This document shows, piece after piece, positions 8,893 to 18,994 of a stretch of DNA of 47,672 nucleotides. Numbering within the stretch: position 1 is the first letter of the stretch; each line of letters opens with the position of its first letter. The notes below the pieces were generated by a model. That model was not told the origin of the DNA and searched no databases. It saw nothing but the letters and a program-made list of their open reading frames with translations. The DNA is from a virus. The stretch is from the IMG/VR virus record IMGVR_UViG_3300027573_000049, positions 1 through 47,672 of that record. The stretch is one strand, 5' to 3'. The position numbers and the translations under genes are program-made.

Positions 8893-9380
8893 GGCTCGTT
8901 GGTGGAGTCGTTAGCGCGATTGGAGCTATCCAACAGGGGAAAGCTCAGTCCGACGCCGCCAAGTATCAAGCGCAGGTAGCGCGAAACAACGAGATTATTG
9001 CGCTACAGCAAGCTGCTTACACGAGACAAGAGGGGGCGGCTCAAGCGCAACAACAGGACTTGAAATCGGCACAGCTGATTGGACGGCAGAAGGCCGTCCT
9101 TGGTGCTTCGGGAGTTGATCTTGAGTCTGGCTCGCCTCGTGACGTTCAACAGAGTCAAGTCGAGCTTGCGCGATTGGATGCTTTGACTGTTCAGTCGAAT
9201 GCGGAGCGGAAGGCTTGGGGCTTTGATGTAGAGGCTGTTAATCAAAAGGCGCAATCGCAGCTGCACTATATGCAAGCTGCACAAGCGAAGAAGGCAGCAA
9301 CGCTCAGCGCCTTCTCGAGTATTCTTGGGGGCGTTGGTCAGTTTGCTGGGAAGTGGGGCGGTGGTGGGAGCTTGACTTAA
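8868..9380 (+). CDS. Internal virion protein, T7 gp14-like
   Basis: A 170-residue protein with a hydrophobic Gly/Ala N-terminus (residues 2-22), then a long Gln/Ala-rich helical region and a Gly-rich C-terminus (SILGGVGQFAGKWGGGGSLT). This matches the gp14-type ejection protein, which inserts in the outer membrane and forms the distal part of the DNA-translocation channel. GGAG lies eight bases before the ATG. The gene overlaps the preceding one by 25 bp and directly abuts the next ATG (9381). Confidence 0.75.
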   Translation: MAAAAGIIGLVGGVVSAIGAIQQGKAQSDAAKYQAQVARNNEIIALQQAAYTRQEGAAQAQQQDLKSAQLIGRQKAVLGASGVDLESGSPRDVQQSQVELARLDALTVQSNAERKAWGFDVEAVNQKAQSQLHYMQAAQAKKAATLSAFSSILGGVGQFAGKWGGGGSLT

Positions 9381-12300
9381 ATGCCAAGATCATCTTTGTT
9401 GAATGTGCCTTATACTGGTGTGCCGACTGTTGAGTCGAGGGATCGACCAGCGGCTTGGCAGAGGATTAGTGTTAACGCAGATATGTTTGGGGCTGGCTCG
9501 GGTAGAGCCTTGCAACAGCTTGGATCGACGATTGCGAGTGTCGGCAATGCCTTCGGAGCACAAGCGGAGAAAAATCAAGCGGAGCTGGATGGGATCAAGG
9601 CCCGCGAGATTGATACACAGGTGATGAAAGACTACACGCAGGAGACTGCGGCGTACACACTTCAGAACGGGGAGCAAGCTGTTAATAGTTCGGAGGCACA
9701 TGAGAAACGATTGCTCGAGATTAAAGAGAATGCGATTAAGGCCTCGGGAGGAAATAAGAGTGTTGAAAGGATGGTTCGCTCAAGTGTCGAGGGCCAGTAT
9801 CGAAGGGCTTGGTCCACGGCTTTTGGACACAAGACAAAAGAAACGATTAGGTACGGTGATGAAGTAGGTGATGCGCGGATCACAGCTGCGACACAAGAAG
9901 CACAAGTGTCGATGGATGAGGAGGTGCTAACAAATTCGATTAGTGTTATTACTGGAGAGACGCAGGGGAAGCAGCGGCGTCATAACTGGTCGATTGAAGT
10001 CACGAATCAGGAGATCAAAGACAAGTCGAGTAAGGCTTACACTGGTTTTGTCAGCAATATGGCTCGTTATTATCCAGATCGAGCACAAGAGTATTTTGAC
10101 AAGTATAAAGATCAAATAGACCCAGCTGGGATCAAGGCAGCTGAGAAGGCAATCTCGGATGGCTTTGCTGGGATCGGAGCAAAAGCACCTGGAGATGAAG
10201 CAAAGCGAGGGTCTGGCCCGCCACAGATACCTGTAAGAAGGCCAATTCCGCCGATGCCCCCGCCTCCATCAGCGCCAATCGCGCCTGGACGGCCTGGAGG
10301 TCAGCGGAGCGAAGCTGCTCCCAGAGTGCAGCTTGCAAGTTTGGTGACGGGAACGATGTCTGATGCTCCGCAGCCGGGAGCGCAGAGGCTTGCTGAGGCG
10401 TTGCCAGAGAAAGGGCTCGTTGAACAGGGGAATATTGATCTTGATAATCGACCAACTGTTAAGAATGAAGATGGCTCGATAAGCACTGAGCGGTCGTTCT
10501 CGAGAAACTTTGATGGAAAGGAAGTCTTGCTGCCTCTTATTCGAGAGGATGGCAAGGTTATGACTGAAGATGAGGCTGTCGAGCACTACAAAAAGACAGG
10601 AAAGCATCTTGGTGTTTTCGAGACGCCTGAAGATGCAGACGCATACGCGAAGGGACTGAGCAAAAGACAACAGCAGAAGTATGCGCCTGGAACAGCGCAA
10701 GCGGCAGGGACCGCTTCGGATGCACCAGCCCCAGGCTACGTTGCAACACGCTCTGAAGTCCAGAACTACATCGTTCAGGCCGCTCGCTTGCGTGGAATTG
10801 ATCCTGGAACAGCAATTCGAGTTTATCAAGAAGAGGGAGCGCTTAGTTGGAAGGCGGCGGTTCCAGGTGAAACCTCTTATGGCCCGTTCCAGCTGTACAC
10901 TGGTGGAGGGCTTGGGAACAAATTCATCGAGGCTGGTCACGGCGATCCAAGTGATCCCAAGACTTGGAAGGAGAACATTGATTTCGCGCTGAATAATGTA
11001 GTGGAAGGTGGTTGGGGGCCTTGGAACGGAGCGAAGGCAGCTGGTATTGTTGGAAAGATGGGAGTGGCGAATAACGCGAGAGTCATTCCTGTAGGAAAGT
11101 CGGCTGGAATGGAGCTGATCTCCACGAAGGAGCCTGTCGCAGGGAAGGATGAGGATGCTGACGAGCCTGTACCGAAAACTCCGCTTGAAGGCCGAACGCT
11201 TGGGTCTTATAGAAAGTCTATCTCGGAAGGAGATTTGACGGCGAAGGCTCCTGCGGGATCGAGAGTCATTGAAGCACAGAACATTCCTGGGCGCATTCGG
11301 ACCTTGCCGCCCTCACCACAGCTGAAGAGTTCTTTCGAGACGGCCGCGGACAAAGCTGGAGTTGTTATTCGCATTACGTCTGGAGGACAGACAGCCGATC
11401 GCAATCCAGCGAAGAAAGACCAGCCTGGCGGTTGGACTGGTTCGCTTCGACACACTGATGGCAACGCTGCTGACGTTGATATACTTGATGAAAGTGGAAA
11501 GAAGCTCGCGAGAAATGATCCGAAGCGGCTGAAGTTTCTTGAAGAGGTTGCTGCGACTGGAGCGGGTGGAATTGGCTCTGGCTACATGGACGATCCGCTG
11601 AAGGTCCATATTGGATTGACTGGTGGTTCGGGTCAAGTGGGTGTTGGGCTTGGTGTTTACTCGAAGGAGTCAACTCCGGAAGAGGTCGCGGCGATTAAGC
11701 AAGGCTTAACGAGGCTGGCGGCGAACGGTGGGCCTGTCGCGGGACCGAGTGTTCGTGGCGGTCACGTCCGCTACGCAGCGTTGTCGCCGACTGGAACGAT
11801 GTCGGACGCTCCTCAGCCCGGCTTCCAACCACCTTCGGCCGTCCAGCGCCTCGCCCAAGCAACGACGACTGATGCCGTCTCGCCCTTCAACGGGCCGATC
11901 ACAGCTGATACGACTGAGGCGAACATTAAGGCTCGGATGAAGTGGATCGAAGATGATGCAAGAGCGAAAGGTCATGAAGAGTCTTATGCGAGGTCAATCA
12001 ACTCTGATATGCAAGCGGAATGGCAGAGCTTAAAAAGACAAAAGATAGAGACACATGCATTGGCTTTCAAGACCGTCGAAGATGCTGTTTATGGGAAGAA
12101 TGGGGAAGGAAAGCCAAAGACACGAGATGAGATTATGCAAGATCCTGCGGTAAAGATGCAGTGGGACTTGCTGACGAACAAAGAAAAAGAGATGATGGAA
12201 GTGCAGCTGATTAAGAGGAACTCGGTTGGAGAGAATAGACCAGTTACACCGGAGGATATGTCTCGATTAGATAAACTGACTGTTGATGCGATGAGCAATC

Positions 12301-12836
12301 CCGAGGTTTTGCGGCATGTGGATTTGAGTGAATGGCCGAAGGGTTTGCGATCGAAAGTGGTGAAGCTGAGGGATGATCTGCTGATTAATGGAATTGGAGG
12401 GACGAAGGAGACGAAACAGCTTGAAGCGGCAATGTCCAACTTAGATGTGGGTTGGCAACTGACAAGAGCTGGAATACAAAAAGATACCCAAGAGTACAGA
12501 GATGTAAGAGCAGCAATGCTGGGCGAATTGCGGCTGTGGAATGAGTCAAGCGACAAGCCTCCAACACCAGAAGATTTGAAGATTATGACAAATCGAGTAA
12601 TGCGAACGGTGGTAGTGCCTGGACGCTTCTGGGGGACAAATGAGGTAAGAGCATTCCAGCAACCACTGACGAAGGCTGAAGAGACTACTGTTGTACAGGA
12701 GTGGAACAGCAGAAATCCACACGACCAAGTGAAGGAAGCGAGTGAAATTAAGCCTGATGCCATTTGGCACTGGAGACGAAAGCGTGAGGAAATTGAGAAG
12801 CGGCGGATTAAAGGAGGCTATCCGCAATGGCCGTAG
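9381..12836 (+). CDS. Internal virion protein with transglycosylase-like and M15-like peptidase domains
   Basis: A 1151-residue ejection protein. Residues 1-280 are helical (gp15-like position). Residues about 345-430 hold a conserved module (RPTVKNEDGSIS ... KKTGKHLGVFETPEDADAYA) known from phage virion lysins. Residues about 450-555 resemble a lysozyme-fold transglycosylase (GIDPGTAIRVYQEEGALSW ... SYGPFQLY). Residues about 645-745 resemble an M15 DD-peptidase: ITSGGQ, SLRHTDGNAADVDI (residues 687-700) and a late VHIG carry the expected zinc-binding H, D and H. The linker TGTMSDAPQPG occurs near residues 322 and 805, with a third variant (GTASDAPAPG) near 443. It probably opens the cell wall during DNA entry. 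The C-terminal 290 residues are helical and unassigned. Confidence 0.8.
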   Translation: MPRSSLLNVPYTGVPTVESRDRPAAWQRISVNADMFGAGSGRALQQLGSTIASVGNAFGAQAEKNQAELDGIKAREIDTQVMKDYTQETAAYTLQNGEQAVNSSEAHEKRLLEIKENAIKASGGNKSVERMVRSSVEGQYRRAWSTAFGHKTKETIRYGDEVGDARITAATQEAQVSMDEEVLTNSISVITGETQGKQRRHNWSIEVTNQEIKDKSSKAYTGFVSNMARYYPDRAQEYFDKYKDQIDPAGIKAAEKAISDGFAGIGAKAPGDEAKRGSGPPQIPVRRPIPPMPPPPSAPIAPGRPGGQRSEAAPRVQLASLVTGTMSDAPQPGAQRLAEALPEKGLVEQGNIDLDNRPTVKNEDGSISTERSFSRNFDGKEVLLPLIREDGKVMTEDEAVEHYKKTGKHLGVFETPEDADAYAKGLSKRQQQKYAPGTAQAAGTASDAPAPGYVATRSEVQNYIVQAARLRGIDPGTAIRVYQEEGALSWKAAVPGETSYGPFQLYTGGGLGNKFIEAGHGDPSDPKTWKENIDFALNNVVEGGWGPWNGAKAAGIVGKMGVANNARVIPVGKSAGMELISTKEPVAGKDEDADEPVPKTPLEGRTLGSYRKSISEGDLTAKAPAGSRVIEAQNIPGRIRTLPPSPQLKSSFETAADKAGVVIRITSGGQTADRNPAKKDQPGGWTGSLRHTDGNAADVDILDESGKKLARNDPKRLKFLEEVAATGAGGIGSGYMDDPLKVHIGLTGGSGQVGVGLGVYSKESTPEEVAAIKQGLTRLAANGGPVAGPSVRGGHVRYAALSPTGTMSDAPQPGFQPPSAVQRLAQATTTDAVSPFNGPITADTTEANIKARMKWIEDDARAKGHEESYARSINSDMQAEWQSLKRQKIETHALAFKTVEDAVYGKNGEGKPKTRDEIMQDPAVKMQWDLLTNKEKEMMEVQLIKRNSVGENRPVTPEDMSRLDKLTVDAMSNPEVLRHVDLSEWPKGLRSKVVKLRDDLLINGIGGTKETKQLEAAMSNLDVGWQLTRAGIQKDTQEYRDVRAAMLGELRLWNESSDKPPTPEDLKIMTNRVMRTVVVPGRFWGTNEVRAFQQPLTKAEETTVVQEWNSRNPHDQVKEASEIKPDAIWHWRRKREEIEKRRIKGGYPQWP

Positions 12837-15800
12837 ATGATCTTGTTGGCTTGATGGATGCTGAGATGGGGCTGCCTCCGAAGCCGGAGAAGCCGATTGT
12901 CTCACTCGTTGATCTCGAAGAGAACCCTTTCGACGAGTCCGAAGAAGTTCGAAAGATGAGGGCTTCGGCTGCTGTTGTTGGCAATCAAGACACTGACCCG
13001 ACAAAGTATCGGAAATCGGTTCAGCTTGGAAAGCAGCACAAGGTCGATCCAGAGATACTTGACGTTGATTACGCTGCGTGGGAGAAAGACCTTAAAGTTA
13101 ATGACAACATTCGGATCGCTCAAGAGAACAAGGCGATCAGAAATTTCTTGATCTCTGATCCAATGGCCGCGAAGGCCAGTGCGGACGATTTACCAGTTCT
13201 CGACAAGATCACGACCTTTATCTCTGACGCCTGGATGTGGAGACAAGAGTTCAACCCCTTCGTCAATCCGCAGAACCTGTTTAAGGGAAACTTTGGACAG
13301 AAGGCGGCGGAACCAGAGGCGAAGCCGCAGGAAGGGCTTGAAGAGGAGTATGAAGGAGGGAAAAGTGTTACGCCAGCGAAGGCGACGAGAGTTGTTGGTT
13401 GGTCCGACGCTTTTGTCGAGGCCCAGGAAAATTTTCATCTTGGAAGATTGAAGCTCCAGTATCAACAGGCGGATGAAGCGAAGCGAGCTGAGCTTAGAAC
13501 ACAGATCAACGATATTCAAGCGAAGATCGAAGCGAGGCCTGAAGCCCGCTCCTCTTACGTCCGGCAACTGATGGGGGGCTTTCTCGGCCAAGTCTACGAG
13601 TCGATACCTTACGTTGCTCCATATGCAACTGCTGGAGCAGCGACAGGCGCGGCCACAGGCGGTCTTTATGGATCGGTTGTTGGTCCAGGCGGGACCGTGG
13701 CTGGTTCAACGCTGGGCTTCACGACTGGAACTGTTACTGGAACGATCTATGGCTTTTCGGTCGTTGCTGCTCAACAATCAGCCGGAAACATTTTCTACGC
13801 TGTTGATTCGATCGAGGGCTTGTCCGAACAAGATAAACAGCTGTTGGCTGTTACTGGTGGCTTGGCTGTAGGTATGCTAGAAATGTGGGGAGGCCACTTG
13901 GTTCATAGTGGCGTCCAACAGATTATGACTCAACTTGCCAAAGACGCTGTTGGGAAGCAAGCGATTAAGCAGTTTGTCACGACACTCGCGAGCAACCAAA
14001 TTCAAGGTGGAATGGTCAACGGCGGGCAGACGCTCGCTGAAGCGCTTGTAGAGAACATTGGTAAGGCGAAGGGGACTAGAGACCTCGCGACTATCTTCAA
14101 CAGCAAAGAGGAGACGGCGAAGCTCGCACAGCAAGTAGCCCAGTCAACGATTGATGGAATTGTGCTGGCGACTGCGATTGGCGGGCCTGCGGCTTTGGCT
14201 GGACTGAGTGGGAAGGGGACGAGAGCAGGCGATTTGATGCTCGCTGCACAAACGCAGGGAGATCAGAAGAAGCTTGATGATATTGTTACTATGGCTCAGG
14301 AAAGCAAGACGAAGGCAGAGGCGCCTGATGTCTTTGCGAAGGTGCTTGAGAATCAAGAGCCGAATCCAACACTCCACATTGATCCAGCACTCGTTGCACA
14401 GTATAAAGACAAATTCACCTTCATTCCAGACCTCGCGAAGCAGCTGGCTGATGCCGAGGCGCTCGGGACCGAGATTAAAGTTAAGCAAAGTGATCTCGTC
14501 GCGCATCTCGATCCCGAAGTTTATAAGGTGGTGAGGGACGGGATTAGGCAAAGAGAAGATGCAATGTCGCCTGTTGAGGCGGCGAAGGTGCAGCAAGCGG
14601 AACAGGTGAGACAAGAACAAGAAGCAGCACAAGTGGCTGAAGTTTCGTCACCGACTAAGATGTCGGATGCGGACTTGATTGCGTCGATTTGGGGTGAAGA
14701 GCCTACAACACCACAAGCCACTCCAATGATGCCCTCGACTATACGACTGCCGGAGATTCTGGTTGGGCCGGAGCCAGTTGCACTCCCACCAGCTGCAGTG
14801 TCGTGGGGTCAAGGCTTGATAGACCGCTTCTTTGGCCGTCGGGCAGTACCCACTGAAGAGCAGATGACGGCCTACATCCAGGCCGAAAACATTCGCAATC
14901 TTCAGGGCATCAAAAGTCCACTTCAACAGGCGAGCGTCTCACCGACTCCTGAAGCTCTCTCCGTTGCTCCGCAGGGCTTCACTGAACAGGCAGGCGCTCG
15001 TCCCGAGTCTCCGCCAGCGGAAGTCATCCCACCTGCGGCGAACGCGGACAAGGCCGTTAATCTTGATGTAGAGATTGGACCGGCGAGTACGAAATCGCTG
15101 ATTGAACAGTTTAGAGAGGTGATGGAAGCGGCACCGCCAGCTGATCTTGGTGAGGCGGTTTTGGCTCGGGCGCTTAGCCGTCGTCCAGGGAATAAAGCGG
15201 AGTTCAACCGCTTCATTGACGAAGAGGCGCGGATACTCGAGATCACTGATATTAAGGAGATTAAAGAAAGGGCCGAAGCGGCCTTAGCGGCGCTTGGGAC
15301 GAGGCTGATCAAAGAGGAGACGGCTTCGGTTGTCAATGGCTTGACTGATCCTGACGCCAAGAAAGCGGCGCAGATGACTGGTCAAGCGATTGACCATTCT
15401 CGACATATCATGGCACTGACTCCGCTCTTTGAGGCGGGGGAAGGGATGGGGACTGCGGAGCGGGCCGCGTATGAACAGCATATTCAAGATGTGCAAGCAG
15501 CGCTTAGTGAGTCTGTGTTTCAGGCTGCGCGGGATATTACCGAGAGAAAAGAGACGAAGCGCTGGGAAGATCAAAAAGCGAAGATGCGGCCGGAGGTCGA
15601 GGAGGCCGTGGCTGAGACTCCGGTGATTATGGCTGACGAGTACTTCAGGACTGGCCATTCTCGTGCCTTGGGCGAGGAAGTTCAGAAGCTTCAGATGACG
15701 AAAGAGGGTGTGGACGCTGTTTTCACACCTGAAGAAATGCAGATGATGGGCTTCAAGACGACGAAGCTCAGTAACACTTCGTTCTTTAAGGGGAATAAGT

Positions 15801-18800
15801 GGGCGAAAGAGGACTCGCCTAATGCAGCGTCGCCTGACGCGATGGCCGAGATGTTTGGTTATCAGACAGGGACGGATATGCTTCTTGATTTGTTGCAGTA
15901 TAGATCGACGCTGAAGACGATGAAGGAGACGCACGAGAGTCGTTTCAATCGACTTGTGGATCAAGAAGTTAATCGACGGATGATGGCTGAGCACGGAAAT
16001 CTCGAGTCGATCATCACGAAGAACAGCGTGGAAGCGGCGCTGAACATCGCGCAGGAGAGAGTGCTTGTAGATGAACTGGGAGCGCTCTCAGGGTTGACTG
16101 GAGCAGACTTGATTAACGTGCCTGAGCTTCGTACTCTCGTTGACGAGCGAATGAGAGATATGACGAATACTCAGGCGACGAACGCTAAAGAGTTCCAACA
16201 TCTCGCCGGAAAGCACGGACGGTTGGCTAAAGAGGCGAAAGAGGGTGGAGACTTTGCTGCGGCCCTTCAGTCAAAGAAGCTTCAGCTGCAAGCGGCGATG
16301 ATGGCGAAGTGGGCTGTGGAGCATAGAAAAGAGGTGGCGCTTGGAACGCAGCTGACGACGCGGATCACTCGAACGGAGCGAGTCAAGGAGATTGATGCTG
16401 ACATCAACACGCGGATGCTTCAGCTGATCGCGCTGTCGGGATTGAACCCAGGTAAGCGTGGGATGCAGGTGCTGCAAAAAGATATTGCGGCGCTGGACGA
16501 GCCGAACCTTGCGGCGTGGATTGAGCAGAGGAATAATAGAGATAGTGCGGACACAATCCCGACTCCGACATATCTCAGTGGACCGACGATCCCACTTAAA
16601 GACCTTGGTGAGATGAAAGTAGGGCAATTTAAGGAATACTTCGATGCGCTGAAGGCGTTAGAGTTCACTGGAAAGAGGGCAGGACTTGTTGGAGTGCGAG
16701 GGAAGGAAATTGCGCTTGATGATACGATGCAGGTGCTTCAAGAGCAGTTGGCTGATTTGACTGGAGGGCGGGGGTACGAGAAGTTTGGTGATCCTGTCCA
16801 ACCTCCGCGAGGGCTTATCTCAACATATAGAGGATATATTGGGAACTTGCTGAGGGCCGAGACTGTGGCAATGAAAGCTGATCGCTTGCAAGATGGTGGA
16901 ATTTTGAACAGGGTGCTGATCACACCGCTGAAGATTGCACAAAAGCTCAAGAACGATACAGAGGCGTCAGTCGCTAAGTTCCTGAAAACTGTGGATCATG
17001 GAGAGTGGTCAGGGCCACTTAAGGGCCGAACGAATACGCTCGGACGCAAGGTGCCAAACGATACAATCCTCACTCCAAATGGGCAGTCAAGAGAATTTCG
17101 CGCGGACGAGATGCTGATGGTTGCGCTGAACTGGGGCAATGGCACAAACAGACAAATCATCGCCAAGACACTCAATACAGACCAGACAACGCTCAATGAC
17201 TGGCTGATGAAGAATATGACGGAGAAGAATTGGGACTTTGTGCAAAATATCTGGGATATGTATGACAAGGAGCTTAATCCACTGAGAGATCAAGTTTATC
17301 GGAATACTCGTGGGTTTGGCATGGAGTATCCAGACGCGATTAAGTTCAAGGACGCTCATGGGAAGGCACGCTCCGGTGGATACTTTCCTATACTAAAGCT
17401 GCGGGAAGGCGTGATTGAGGGGAAACAACTGTCGGAGATTGGGCTGGTTGATACAAGGGTTTATGATGCGCTCCCGGCGAACTCTCATAGACAAGTCGCG
17501 ACCGCTGCAAAGAATGGACAAGACATTCAAGTGACACTGAATTTCGATGAGCTTGCGCATCGGATCAAAGAGGATATTCACGAGCTGTCGTTTAGAGAGG
17601 CAATCCAAAACGCAGCGAAGATTGTTAACGACAAGCGCTTCTACAACACGATCCACGACGCTTTTGGTAAGAATCAAGCAGACATTTTCAAGCCTTGGGT
17701 TCAGGGTATCTCGAATAATGGAGGCAAAGCTGATTTGCAGATGGCGACGACGCTTCGTTGGCTGCTCAATAAAATTCAATCGAACTCAGTGACGAATGTG
17801 ATTGGCTTCAATCCCGGCACTATGCTCGTCCACAGTCCAACGGCCGCGATGAACACTATCGGCGAGTCAGGAATGTACACATTCAAGGCCCTGAAATCGG
17901 CGATCGGCGACTCGAAGCTCGCAGGCTTGGTCAATCAATACTTTAGATCACCAGAGAGCTTCGACGAGATGACTGGCTTTGCTCTCCGCAATTCAGCTGA
18001 GCTTCAAACACGCATTCGAGCTAAGGAAAGAGATATTGCTTATTCGCTTGGGCAGTGGGGGAAATACGAGAATTTTCAATACAACGCTGAATGGCTTGGG
18101 CAAGCCCAGATTTCGTACACGGACTACGCTTCGGCGGCTGTGGCTTGGTGGGCTGGTTATCACAGGGCCATTGATGATGGGTTCAGTCAGCAAGAGGCGT
18201 TTCAGCTTGGCGACCGACTTGTTCGGCTGGCGCATAACTCAGCGAATATGATGGACAAGTCACAGTTCTCGACCGACCGCTCCTTGCGTGGCTTCGCTCA
18301 GTTCTACGGCTTCTTCAACCACGTCTTTAATCAGCTGCACATCAAGGGCTTCAATGTTGCTGAGAAGGCTCGAGCCGCACAGGACGCAAAAACTTATTGG
18401 GATACAGGAAAAGCACTTGGCGGCGCAGCTTGGACTTCGACATCGACAATGCTGTTCTATGGAATGTCACTCGCATTCATCCATCACCTTGTTCGAGGCG
18501 AGCCAAAGAATGATGAGTTTTGGGGTGTGACAGCGGCGAAGGAGTTCGGCGGGCTTATTGCTGGTTTGCTCCCAGGTGGTCCCCGCGAAGCCACTTACGC
18601 TGCGTTGCATGGAGAGTATGCAAGGGCAAGTATTCCACTGACAGCTGCGATGGACGTTCCGAGACAGTGGATTAGGGATATAAAGAGGTGGTCAACGAGA
18701 GTGAAAGCAGATAAGCCCTCGACCTGGCTTCCGCCAGCACAGAAAACGTCTGAAGTACTCGGTACCTTCTTTGGAATAAAGATTGCGACGAAGCAAGTTG

Positions 18801-18949
18801 GGCGTTGGATGGAAGAGCTTCAGCGGATGGAACGAGGGGAAGTTCAACCACCTTCGACCTTCACTGAGTGGAGACGCTTCTACGTTTATGGCCGCTCGCG
18901 GCCAATCGGCTCGCGTGGAAGCAGAAGTAATCGACCTTCAATATACTGA
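12827..18949 (+). CDS. Giant internal virion (ejection) protein, T7 gp16 position
   Basis: A 2040-residue protein, the largest product, last of the internal-protein cluster. T7 gp16 is about 1320 residues, so this one is much longer. A Gly/Ala/Thr-rich hydrophobic stretch at residues about 258-315 could insert into the inner membrane. Residues 480-1100 are rich in Ala/Glu/Lys and predicted helical. The last 400 residues (SYTDYASAAVAWWAGYHRAI, FAQFYGFFNHVFNQLHIKGF, then a hydrophobic helix near 1860-1890) resemble the C-termini of other podovirus giant internal proteins. AAAGGAGG lies nine bases before the ATG. I see no lysozyme or RNA polymerase motif; the peptidoglycan enzymes sit in the preceding gene instead. 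Confidence 0.75.
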   Translation: MAVDDLVGLMDAEMGLPPKPEKPIVSLVDLEENPFDESEEVRKMRASAAVVGNQDTDPTKYRKSVQLGKQHKVDPEILDVDYAAWEKDLKVNDNIRIAQENKAIRNFLISDPMAAKASADDLPVLDKITTFISDAWMWRQEFNPFVNPQNLFKGNFGQKAAEPEAKPQEGLEEEYEGGKSVTPAKATRVVGWSDAFVEAQENFHLGRLKLQYQQADEAKRAELRTQINDIQAKIEARPEARSSYVRQLMGGFLGQVYESIPYVAPYATAGAATGAATGGLYGSVVGPGGTVAGSTLGFTTGTVTGTIYGFSVVAAQQSAGNIFYAVDSIEGLSEQDKQLLAVTGGLAVGMLEMWGGHLVHSGVQQIMTQLAKDAVGKQAIKQFVTTLASNQIQGGMVNGGQTLAEALVENIGKAKGTRDLATIFNSKEETAKLAQQVAQSTIDGIVLATAIGGPAALAGLSGKGTRAGDLMLAAQTQGDQKKLDDIVTMAQESKTKAEAPDVFAKVLENQEPNPTLHIDPALVAQYKDKFTFIPDLAKQLADAEALGTEIKVKQSDLVAHLDPEVYKVVRDGIRQREDAMSPVEAAKVQQAEQVRQEQEAAQVAEVSSPTKMSDADLIASIWGEEPTTPQATPMMPSTIRLPEILVGPEPVALPPAAVSWGQGLIDRFFGRRAVPTEEQMTAYIQAENIRNLQGIKSPLQQASVSPTPEALSVAPQGFTEQAGARPESPPAEVIPPAANADKAVNLDVEIGPASTKSLIEQFREVMEAAPPADLGEAVLARALSRRPGNKAEFNRFIDEEARILEITDIKEIKERAEAALAALGTRLIKEETASVVNGLTDPDAKKAAQMTGQAIDHSRHIMALTPLFEAGEGMGTAERAAYEQHIQDVQAALSESVFQAARDITERKETKRWEDQKAKMRPEVEEAVAETPVIMADEYFRTGHSRALGEEVQKLQMTKEGVDAVFTPEEMQMMGFKTTKLSNTSFFKGNKWAKEDSPNAASPDAMAEMFGYQTGTDMLLDLLQYRSTLKTMKETHESRFNRLVDQEVNRRMMAEHGNLESIITKNSVEAALNIAQERVLVDELGALSGLTGADLINVPELRTLVDERMRDMTNTQATNAKEFQHLAGKHGRLAKEAKEGGDFAAALQSKKLQLQAAMMAKWAVEHRKEVALGTQLTTRITRTERVKEIDADINTRMLQLIALSGLNPGKRGMQVLQKDIAALDEPNLAAWIEQRNNRDSADTIPTPTYLSGPTIPLKDLGEMKVGQFKEYFDALKALEFTGKRAGLVGVRGKEIALDDTMQVLQEQLADLTGGRGYEKFGDPVQPPRGLISTYRGYIGNLLRAETVAMKADRLQDGGILNRVLITPLKIAQKLKNDTEASVAKFLKTVDHGEWSGPLKGRTNTLGRKVPNDTILTPNGQSREFRADEMLMVALNWGNGTNRQIIAKTLNTDQTTLNDWLMKNMTEKNWDFVQNIWDMYDKELNPLRDQVYRNTRGFGMEYPDAIKFKDAHGKARSGGYFPILKLREGVIEGKQLSEIGLVDTRVYDALPANSHRQVATAAKNGQDIQVTLNFDELAHRIKEDIHELSFREAIQNAAKIVNDKRFYNTIHDAFGKNQADIFKPWVQGISNNGGKADLQMATTLRWLLNKIQSNSVTNVIGFNPGTMLVHSPTAAMNTIGESGMYTFKALKSAIGDSKLAGLVNQYFRSPESFDEMTGFALRNSAELQTRIRAKERDIAYSLGQWGKYENFQYNAEWLGQAQISYTDYASAAVAWWAGYHRAIDDGFSQQEAFQLGDRLVRLAHNSANMMDKSQFSTDRSLRGFAQFYGFFNHVFNQLHIKGFNVAEKARAAQDAKTYWDTGKALGGAAWTSTSTMLFYGMSLAFIHHLVRGEPKNDEFWGVTAAKEFGGLIAGLLPGGPREATYAALHGEYARASIPLTAAMDVPRQWIRDIKRWSTRVKADKPSTWLPPAQKTSEVLGTFFGIKIATKQVGRWMEELQRMERGEVQPPSTFTEWRRFYVYGRSRPIGSRGSRSNRPSIY

Positions 18950-18981
18950 TATTGCCATATAAATGGTTTATAGGGCAATAC
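18948..18981. repeat. 31-bp palindrome family, copy 2
   Basis: TATTG-CCAT-ATAAA-TGG-TTTAT-AGGG-CAATA: the 14-base arms pair at 13 positions. It begins inside the stop codon of the giant internal protein gene and ends just before the ribosome site of the fibre-anchor gene, so it fills the whole intercistronic gap. Confidence 0.9.
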
Positions 18982-18994
18982 GAGAGAGGACAAA

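Noticed and set aside
12089-12763. 224-codon minus-strand frame opposite the ejection protein
   Set aside because: Ser/Phe-rich shadow composition, no family pattern, antisense to a convincing gene.
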